Assembly: GCA_016281675.1 (NCBI GenBank)
Contig: JAEEJD010000093.1
Coordinates: forward strand, 1 to 12,749
Direction: 5' to 3'
Origin: Lachnospiraceae bacterium
Lineage (GTDB): Bacteria > Bacillota_A > Clostridia > Lachnospirales > Lachnospiraceae
DNA: 12,749 bases
Shown: positions 7,637 to 12,749 of the stretch, in pieces
Position numbering within the stretch: position 1 is the stretch's first letter
How the letters are laid out: each line of letters begins with the position of its first letter
Program-made: the position numbers and the translations under genes
Notes under the pieces: generated by a model
Databases searched by the model: none
Seen by the model: only the letters and a program-made list of their open reading frames with translations
Told to the model about the DNA's origin: nothing

Positions 7637-8270
7637 GATAATAGAAATATTCCGGGATATGTATTCCGATGAGGTCAGATGCTATCTCGATCACTCAAAT
7701 GCGTGGCAGTTGCTCATCGCAACGATCTTAAGCGCACAGTGTACGGATGCCAGAGTCAATATCGTGACAAAGGATCTCTTTGTCAAATACAGGACACTGA
7801 GCGATTTCGCAAATGCCGACCTTTCCGAGATGGAACAGGACATAAGGCAGACGGGATTTTATCATAACAAGGCAAAGAACATCATAGGATGTGCCCGGAT
7901 GCTCATTGAAGAATACGGAGGCGAGGTTCCGAGCGAAATAGATGAGCTTACAAAGCTTCCGGGGGTCGGACGTAAGACGGCGAACGTCATAAGAGGGAAT
8001 ATTTACGGGATAGAAAGTATAGTAGTGGATACTCACGTTAAGCGGATATCAAGGCGATTGATGCTTACGCGCGAAGAAGATCCCGTTAAGATAGAATATG
8101 ACCTGATGAAGGTCATACCCAAAGAGTACTGGATACTCATAAACATATGGTTCATTACTTTTGGTCGGGGTCGTTGCAAGGCACAGTCTCCAGAATGTCA
8201 AGGATGTCCGCTGGAAGGATACTGTCAGGAGAAACGGAAGAAGGCTCCTCCCCGTCGTCGCCAAGCTTGA
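7614..8270 (+). CDS. nth: Endonuclease III (DNA glycosylase/AP lyase)
   Basis: The product (218 residues) excises oxidised pyrimidines and cleaves at the abasic site in base-excision repair. Conserved features are all present: LLIATILSAQCTDARVN near the start, the helix-hairpin-helix LPGVGRKTANV with catalytic Lys121, catalytic Asp139 in VVDTHVKR, and a [4Fe-4S] loop of C188-X6-C195-X2-C198-X5-C204. Numbering is offset by one from the E. coli enzyme (K120, D138, C187-C203). The tail after the last Cys is 14 residues and basic (KRKKAPPRRR). The ATG at 7614 gives the normal family N-terminus; an in-frame ATG at 7578 would add 12 residues and lies deeper in the upstream gene. A GAAGAAAG purine run is 7 nt upstream of 7614. 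The last 116 nt are also coding on the other strand. Confidence 0.96.
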   Translation: MATKRTLEIIEIFRDMYSDEVRCYLDHSNAWQLLIATILSAQCTDARVNIVTKDLFVKYRTLSDFANADLSEMEQDIRQTGFYHNKAKNIIGCARMLIEEYGGEVPSEIDELTKLPGVGRKTANVIRGNIYGIESIVVDTHVKRISRRLMLTREEDPVKIEYDLMKVIPKEYWILINIWFITFGRGRCKAQSPECQGCPLEGYCQEKRKKAPPRRRQA

Positions 8271-8895
8271 TGACTGCGGATGTGTGTGAATCAAGAATGT
8301 CCTGGAGTTTTTTTATTGTCGAGTCCTTGGTGAGGGAACGCATGTTGTCCGCGCAGTTTATGAGACGCTGGATCTCAACGTACAATCCCTTTTCGGCATA
8401 TATCTGTGCAAGAAGCGTATAGTTGCCGGAAATATCTGTGCCCACATTTACGGCGGCATTTAATGTTGCGATCGCTTCATCCTCGTGGCCTGCGTTTTTA
8501 TATTCGCATCCGAGATCATAAAGATTCTTTGTAAGTGAAGTGAAGTTCTGATCGTACTCGGTGAGTATGGGCAGATTCGCGGCACCGTATGTCAGTTTCA
8601 GATCGGTGTTGGTGATACCGGTGAGGTTGACGATCTTTTTGTCGGAAAGCATTTTGATCTCACCGATAAGAGAAGCACACTTCTCGTTGATCGCGGGTTC
8701 GGGCATGGGAATGTCTTCAAGGGGCACTCTGATAAACGGAAGATCGTCGAGAGGCTGCTTTAATGTGTTGTCGGCGCGGCGCTCTCTTTCACGAAAACTT
8801 CGGATTCCGTCATCGGGTCTTTTGGAAGTCGATTTCATGAAGATGAATATGAAGCCGGCAAGCAGCACAATGGTTGTAAATAAAGGTGATATCAT
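8155..8895 (-). CDS. Membrane-anchored TPR-like protein of unknown function
   Basis: The 246-residue product is not a recognised named family. It starts with one hydrophobic helix (about 3-20, TIVLLAGFIFIF) followed by a basic segment, so it is probably an N-terminally anchored protein with its body in the cytoplasm. Residues about 115-205 look like two TPR-type helix pairs: LYDLGCEYKNAGHEDEAIATL, then YTLLAQIYAEKGLYVEIQRL, the usual mark of a protein-binding scaffold. The last 38 residues are acidic and Pro/Ser-rich and are encoded antisense to the iron-sulfur loop of nth. A weak ribosome site (TTAGGT, 8 nt upstream) precedes the ATG at 8895. It is divergent from the miniprotein gene, sharing a 54-nt intergenic region that contains the small inverted repeat AATTA/TAATT (8900-8911). 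Low-complexity hydrophobic and TPR signals support a real gene, though the exact 3' end deserves checking. Confidence 0.75.
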   Translation of the reverse strand: MISPLFTTIVLLAGFIFIFMKSTSKRPDDGIRSFRERERRADNTLKQPLDDLPFIRVPLEDIPMPEPAINEKCASLIGEIKMLSDKKIVNLTGITNTDLKLTYGAANLPILTEYDQNFTSLTKNLYDLGCEYKNAGHEDEAIATLNAAVNVGTDISGNYTLLAQIYAEKGLYVEIQRLINCADNMRSLTKDSTIKKLQDILDSHTSAVIKLGDDGEEPSSVSPDSILPADILDILETVPCNDPDQK

Positions 8896-8949
8896 ATATA
8901 ATTACCTAATTGATCACAGAGTCCCATAATAAATAAGAGGAAACATGTC

Positions 8950-9057
8950 ATGATGAATTTCCGTAACAAAAAAACAAAACAGACCATATCTGCGATAATA
9001 ATTCTGATACTTGTCATTGCAATGATAGTACCTACCCTTATCGCCCTTGTATCATAA
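8950..9057 (+). CDS. 35-residue single-span membrane miniprotein
   Basis: A short frame begins with two consecutive ATG codons (8950, 8953) and ends at TAA (9055-9057). An AGAGG ribosome site (8936-8940) lies 9 nt upstream of the first ATG. The peptide has a basic head (residues 3-11, including RNKKTKQ) and one hydrophobic helix (about 13-34, Ile/Leu/Val-rich with a Pro), predicting head-in insertion. Small proteins of this layout are widespread in Firmicutes; the stressosome-associated Listeria Prli42 has a similar topology, but I cannot show homology. It lies 21 nt before the VanW-protein ATG, so the two are probably co-transcribed. A CATAAT (8925-8930) could be the -10 box, but no good -35 is seen. 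Confidence 0.7.
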   Translation: MMNFRNKKTKQTISAIIILILVIAMIVPTLIALVS

Positions 9058-9078
9058 ACAAATCGGACTGGAGTGTCA

Positions 9079-10692
9079 ATGACGATGAAACGGCAGTGTT
9101 TCATAAAGAGAATATCGATGATCTTTATGGCGGTTGCGGCATATCTTGCCGTCAATCCGAGTACCGTATGCGCTTTTTCCGGCGAGGATTTCTTTGCAGG
9201 AGCGTCGGGACTCGTAAGAGATGCCATAGAGACGATCCGTAGCGGATCGGGCAGCGCTTCTTACGACGATTCGTTTAACATGGAGATCGAGCCTACGGTT
9301 GAAAGAGATTTATCCGGTAAGATTCTCGAGGGCATCTATGTTGATGATATAAATCTTTCGGGCAAAACGTACGATGAAGCCGTTAAGCTAATTAAAGACA
9401 AAGTAAAGGTGATGTCGTCGGCTTCCGTTACGCTCAATTCCATCGGGGACAACAGTGTTACGGTTACGGCGGGAGAACTCGGACTCAACTGGAATGATAC
9501 GAATCTGATCGCCGATGCGCTCTACGTCGGAAGAGACGGAAATATGGTCGAAAGATATAAGCAGCGCAAGGATCTTGAACATCAGAAGATAGTATATCCG
9601 CTGAATCTTGAGCTTGATAAGGATCTGATCACTTCGATCGTTTCCGAACAGGGCAGGCTTTATAACATTGAGGCCAAGAATGCGACACTGTCAAAAGAGG
9701 ACGGTGATTTTCACATTACCCCCGGTACGACGGGTGAGAAGATAGATGTCAACGCATCGGTTTCAAGGATCGAATCGAACTTTGAGAACTTCAAGGGTTC
9801 CGATATGACGATAGATCTCGTGGTTGCCGAGGATAAACCCAAGGCTACAGCCGAAGACCTGGAGAAGATTCATGATGTGATCGGAAGTTTCAAGACGAGC
9901 TTTTCGACATCGAGTGCGGACAGGTCAGGTAACGTCAGGAACGGTACACACCTTGTGGACGGAACGGTTCTGATGCCCGGGGAGATGTTCTCGATGTACA
10001 ACACGGTCAGTCCGTTTACGGAGGAGAACGGCTATTTCCTTGCCGGATCGTACCTTAACGGTATGGTCGTTGAGAGTCTCGGAGGAGGTATATGTCAGGT
10101 CAGCTCTACTTTGTATAATGCAGTACTTCGTGCCGAACTGGAAGTTGACGAGAGACATAACCATTCGATGATAGTATCCTATGTCGATCTGTCCAGCGAT
10201 GCCGCGATATCCGGAACGAGCAAGGACTTTAAATTCACCAACAACAAGGATTTTCCGATATACATAGAAGGTATCACGACCGGAGACAAACAGGTCATAT
10301 TCAATATATACGGAGTGGAAGAGAGGCCTGATAACAGGAAGGTATCCTTCGAAAGCGAGAAGCTTTCCGAGACAGTACCCGAAGGCGAAAAGATAATTGC
10401 AGATCCCGGAGCTCCTATCGGTTCGATAACGACACAGTCGGCCCATACCGGATATACGGGTAAGCTTTGGAAGATAGTAACGGTTGACGGAAAAGAGACC
10501 GAGAGGACCGAAGTCAACAGGAGTACATATCTTCCGACTCCGAAAACGGCAACGGTAGGAACGGCATCCGATAATCCGACCGCGCAGGCCATGGTACAGT
10601 CGGCGATAGCAACGGGAAGCATAGACAATGTCAAGGCTACGATCGCGGAGCTAAATGCCGCCGCAGCCGCAGCCGCTGCACTCGGACTGTAA
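9079..10692 (+). CDS. Exported VanW-domain protein with G5-like C-terminal region
   Basis: The 537-residue product has a signal peptide (basic KRQCFIKR, hydrophobic core, likely cleavage after VCA at residue 32). Residues about 75-270 hold two copies of a YoaR-like/PG_binding_4-type region (GIYVDDINLSGKTYDEAVKLI is the first). The VanW domain spans about 282-390: RNGTHLVDGTVLMPGEMFS, the signature GGGICQVSSTLYNA (335-348) with Cys339, and ERHNHS (358-363). A G5-like segment follows (about 425-500), then a tail with eight Ala. VanW was first seen in vancomycin-resistance clusters, but its role is unresolved and most copies, like this one, stand apart from van genes; a cell-wall-associated role is inferred. 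A GTG at 9073 is in frame but overlaps the GGAG ribosome site (9070-9073), so the ATG at 9079, 5 nt away, is chosen; the ATG at 9085 is possible. Confidence 0.93.
   Translation: MTMKRQCFIKRISMIFMAVAAYLAVNPSTVCAFSGEDFFAGASGLVRDAIETIRSGSGSASYDDSFNMEIEPTVERDLSGKILEGIYVDDINLSGKTYDEAVKLIKDKVKVMSSASVTLNSIGDNSVTVTAGELGLNWNDTNLIADALYVGRDGNMVERYKQRKDLEHQKIVYPLNLELDKDLITSIVSEQGRLYNIEAKNATLSKEDGDFHITPGTTGEKIDVNASVSRIESNFENFKGSDMTIDLVVAEDKPKATAEDLEKIHDVIGSFKTSFSTSSADRSGNVRNGTHLVDGTVLMPGEMFSMYNTVSPFTEENGYFLAGSYLNGMVVESLGGGICQVSSTLYNAVLRAELEVDERHNHSMIVSYVDLSSDAAISGTSKDFKFTNNKDFPIYIEGITTGDKQVIFNIYGVEERPDNRKVSFESEKLSETVPEGEKIIADPGAPIGSITTQSAHTGYTGKLWKIVTVDGKETERTEVNRSTYLPTPKTATVGTASDNPTAQAMVQSAIATGSIDNVKATIAELNAAAAAAAALGL
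10657..10680 (+). repeat. GCN-codon (poly-Ala) run
   Basis: Eight consecutive Ala codons of mixed type (GCC, GCA, GCT) encode an alanine tract four codons from the end of the VanW protein. The mixed codons argue against recent slippage expansion. Confidence 0.8.
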
Positions 10693-10708
10693 AGGTGCCC
10701 GAAGAACC

Positions 10709-11710
10709 ATGTTGAAAATAGGAAAAGTACCCGAAAGCGTACTTAAGAGATCGATAATAAAACAGATCAGGACGAAACGTCCCGAGATACTCGTCGGAGC
10801 CGGAGTAGGCGAAGACTGTGCGGCGATCGGACTTGCGGAAGATGAGATATTTGTAACATCAACGGATCCGATAACCGGAACAAGTCATGATATAGGTGCT
10901 CTTGCCGTTCATGTCACCGCAAACGACATAGCGTCATCTGGAGCGGAAGTCATAGGGATCATGCTTTCCGTACTTCTTCCCGAGGGATCCGAGGAAGAAG
11001 AGCTCAAGACGATCATGCAGCAGGCGGAAGAGGTCTGCAAAGACCTTAACATACAGACCGTCGGAGGACATACCGAAGTTACGCCTGTTGTCAATCAGAC
11101 AGTCATAACCGCAACCGGGATCGGAAAAGTCAAAAAGGACAGACTTGTCAAAACGTCCGGAGCCGTGCCGGGAGACGATGTTGTCGTCACGAAATGGATC
11201 GGACTTGAAGGTACGAGCATAATCGCCAAGGAAAAAGAAGAAGAGCTGAAGAAGCGATTTTCTCCCGCGTTTGTGGAAGAGGCCAAGGGATTTGCCAAGT
11301 ACCTATCGGTGGTAAAGGATGCATCGGTCGCCACTTCCGTCGGAGTATCCGCAATGCATGACGTTACGGAAGGCGGAATATTCGGGGCTCTCTGGGAGAC
11401 AGCCGAAGCGAGCGGATGCGGACTTGAGATTGACCTTCTCGATATACCGGTTAAACAGGAAACGATCGAGATATGTGAGGAATTTTCCATCAATCCGTAC
11501 GGACTGATCTCAAGCGGTTCCATGCTCATCACTGCTCCGAACGGAATGGATGTTGTAAGACAGCTTACAAAAGCGGGAATAAATGCAGCAGTCATAGGAA
11601 AGGTTACTTCGGGTAACGACAGGATACTGATAAACGGCGACGAGAAGAGATTCCTGGAGCCGCCCAAATCCGATGAACTTTACAAAATATATGGAGGGGA
11701 TCAGATATGA
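10709..11710 (+). CDS. AIR synthase-related protein (PurM/HypE/ThiL superfamily)
   Basis: The 333-residue product has the two-part PurM-like fold: an N-terminal ATP-binding half with VGAGVGEDCAAIG (29-41), STDPITG and HVTANDIASSGAEV, then GGHTEV (119-124), and a C-terminal half with TSGAVPGDDVVVTKWIGLEG and AMHDVTEGGIFGAL. The superfamily uses ATP to activate acyl or amide groups; this member's substrate is unknown. It is not hydrogenase HypE: the C-terminal PRIC-type cysteine motif is missing (it ends YKIYGGDQI) and no hyp genes are nearby. It is not purM either, as no purine genes are linked. The ATG at 10709 gives the family-like N-terminus; an upstream in-frame ATG at 10655 lies inside the VanW gene. 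The ribosome site is weak (AAAGG at 13 nt), and only 16 nt separate it from the VanW stop. Its end overlaps the next gene by ATGA. Confidence 0.88.
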   Translation: MLKIGKVPESVLKRSIIKQIRTKRPEILVGAGVGEDCAAIGLAEDEIFVTSTDPITGTSHDIGALAVHVTANDIASSGAEVIGIMLSVLLPEGSEEEELKTIMQQAEEVCKDLNIQTVGGHTEVTPVVNQTVITATGIGKVKKDRLVKTSGAVPGDDVVVTKWIGLEGTSIIAKEKEEELKKRFSPAFVEEAKGFAKYLSVVKDASVATSVGVSAMHDVTEGGIFGALWETAEASGCGLEIDLLDIPVKQETIEICEEFSINPYGLISSGSMLITAPNGMDVVRQLTKAGINAAVIGKVTSGNDRILINGDEKRFLEPPKSDELYKIYGGDQI

Positions 11711-12189
11711 GAGAAGAGATTCTGAATTTTATCGAAAACAACAGCAGGGTAGACCTTAAGGAAGTTGCGGTTTGCCTCGGCATCAGCGAGGTTGAGGTCG
11801 CAAACGAACTTGCGGCGATGGAAAGCGAAGGCATCATCTGCGGATACCACACCCTGATCGACTGGGACAAGGTTACCGAGGAGAGGATACATGCTCTTAT
11901 AGAAGTCAGGGTCACACCGCAGCGCGGAAAAGGCTTTGACGAGATCGCCGAGAGGATATACAAGTACCCCGAGGTCAAGTCAACATATCTCATAAGCGGA
12001 GGTTATGATCTTCTTGTGTTTATGGAAGGTAAGACGCTTCGTGAGATCTCAACTTTCGTTAATCAGAAGCTGGCGACACTTGACTATGTAATGAGCACGA
12101 CAACGCATTTTGTGCTCCACAAATACAAGGATAACGGAATCATATTCAACGGCAAGCAGGAAGATGAAAGGATGATCATGACGTTATGA
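11707..12189 (+). CDS. Lrp/AsnC-like protein with RAM domain
   Basis: The 160-residue product has the Lrp/AsnC layout: an N-terminal winged helix-turn-helix (about 1-50) and a C-terminal RAM (amino-acid-binding, oligomerising) domain (about 60-135) with ISGGYDLLVFMEG (96-108) and a STTTHFVLHKYK ending. Lrp-family proteins sense amino acids and often control linked metabolic genes, here probably the downstream aminotransferase. Oddly, the segment aligned to the recognition helix (27-38, SEVEVANELAAM) has no Arg or Lys and is net acidic, whereas typical family members carry basic residues there, so ordinary DNA binding is uncertain. A strong ribosome site GGAGGGGA (11693-11700) is 6 nt before the ATG. 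The start overlaps the AIR-synthase stop and its own stop overlaps the next start, both as ATGA. Confidence 0.9.
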   Translation: MREEILNFIENNSRVDLKEVAVCLGISEVEVANELAAMESEGIICGYHTLIDWDKVTEERIHALIEVRVTPQRGKGFDEIAERIYKYPEVKSTYLISGGYDLLVFMEGKTLREISTFVNQKLATLDYVMSTTTHFVLHKYKDNGIIFNGKQEDERMIMTL

Positions 12190-12749
12190 GAAATCCTCTG
12201 TCACAGACTATCGTCAATATCAAACCGTCGGGTATCAGAAGGTTCTTCGATCTTGCAAGCGAGAGGAAGAACACGATATCGCTCGGTGTCGGTGAACCCG
12301 ATTTCGATACCCCATGGCACATAAGGGATGAGGGTATATACTCCCTCGAAAAGGGCAGAACGTTCTACACTTCCAACTCGGGTCTTATCGAACTGAGGGA
12401 GGAACTGTGCAAATATTACGAGAGAAGATTTCACGTATCGTATGATGCGAGAAAAGAGACTGTCATAACGGTGGGAGGTTCTGAAGCTATTGACATCGCA
12501 CTTCGTGCGATGGTGGATCCCGGGGACGAGGTCATTATACCGCAGCCCAGTTATGTTTCGTACGAACCTTGTGCAATTCTCGCAGGAGCAAAGCCTGTCA
12601 TAATCGAACTCAAGAATGAGGATGATTTTCGCCTTACGGCGCAGGAGCTTACCGAAGCGATCACGGATAAGACCAAGATACTGATACTTCCGTTCCCGAA
12701 CAATCCGACGGGAGCAATAATGGAGAAGGAAGATCTAGAGAAGATCGCC
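12186..12749 (+). CDS. Class I/II PLP-dependent aminotransferase (3' end outside window)
   Basis: 188 residues of the N-terminal part are present, open to the last base. Fold-type I aminotransferase features: IKPSGIRRFFDLA (12-24), LGVGEPDFDTP (33-43), YTSNSGLIELREEL, GGSEAIDIALRAMVDPGDEV, PQPSYVSY, and PFPNNPTG with Asn173, the conserved residue that contacts the PLP ring. The Schiff-base Lys lies beyond the window. It transfers amino groups between an amino acid and a 2-oxo acid; the substrate (aspartate, aromatic or other) is not readable here. ATG overlaps the Lrp-like stop by 4 nt, with AAAGGA (12167-12172) 13 nt upstream, so translation is likely coupled to the upstream gene. Confidence 0.95.
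   Translation, partial: MRNPLSQTIVNIKPSGIRRFFDLASERKNTISLGVGEPDFDTPWHIRDEGIYSLEKGRTFYTSNSGLIELREELCKYYERRFHVSYDARKETVITVGGSEAIDIALRAMVDPGDEVIIPQPSYVSYEPCAILAGAKPVIIELKNEDDFRLTAQELTEAITDKTKILILPFPNNPTGAIMEKEDLEKIA

Noticed and set aside
9073..9075. GTG as start of the VanW protein
   Set aside because: It overlaps the GGAG ribosome site itself; ATG at 9079 is correctly spaced.
11095..11667. 190-codon minus-strand frame inside the AIR-synthase-like gene
   Set aside because: Ser/Pro/Thr-rich antisense translation; the plus-strand frame has clear family motifs throughout.
10709..11710. Assignment as hydrogenase maturation protein HypE or as PurM
   Set aside because: There is no C-terminal cysteine motif of HypE, and no hyp or purine-pathway neighbours; kept at superfamily level.
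1..12749. Search for mobile element, phage, CRISPR, toxin-antitoxin or defence genes
   Set aside because: No transposase, integrase, spaced direct repeats, tRNA-like attachment site or known defence domain was seen; gene content is ordinary chromosomal.

Overview
The window looks like chromosomal DNA from a Gram-positive, low-to-mid GC Firmicute, most likely a Clostridia/Lachnospiraceae-type bacterium. This rests on the gene families (YfhO, Na/Pi cotransporter with a PhoU tail, DUF5662-like protein, VanW/G5-type exported protein), strong purine-rich Shine-Dalgarno sites, and a Ser/Thr-rich surface protein ending in a membrane anchor. The genus is not determined. No rRNA, tRNA, CRISPR array, insertion sequence, prophage gene or toxin-antitoxin pair was found.

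Layout. (1) 1-975, +: the C-terminal part of a surface protein that begins before the window, meeting tail-to-tail (17 nt overlap) a MATE transporter on the minus strand (959-2350). (2) 2351-2518: a divergent promoter region serving the MATE gene and the large YfhO membrane protein (2519-5125, +). (3) 5197-8270, +: a three-gene overlapping operon of Na/Pi cotransporter-PhoU, DUF5662-like protein and endonuclease III (nth). Its promoter has a palindrome in the -35/-10 spacer. (4) 8155-8895, -: a membrane-anchored TPR-like protein whose 3' end lies antisense to the last 116 nt of nth. (5) 8950-10692, +: a 35-residue single-span membrane miniprotein followed 21 nt later by an exported VanW protein. 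(6) 10709-12749, +: an AIR-synthase-related protein, an Lrp/AsnC-like protein and a class I/II aminotransferase, joined by two 4-nt ATGA stop/start overlaps. The aminotransferase runs off the right edge.

How the genes work together. The window is mostly envelope and transport functions plus two compact operons. The phosphate importer carries its own PhoU-like domain. The AIR-synthase/Lrp-like/aminotransferase trio is translationally coupled and probably forms one amino-acid-related pathway whose substrate cannot be read from sequence. Nothing here is clearly a new defence or mobile system. The most interesting items are small: a 10-bp perfect inverted repeat at the domain junction of the phosphate transporter, the nth/TPR antisense overlap, the unlisted miniprotein, an Lrp-like protein with no basic residue in its recognition helix, an HD-like metal-site pattern in the DUF5662 protein, and a near-leaderless MATE transcript predicted from its promoter.
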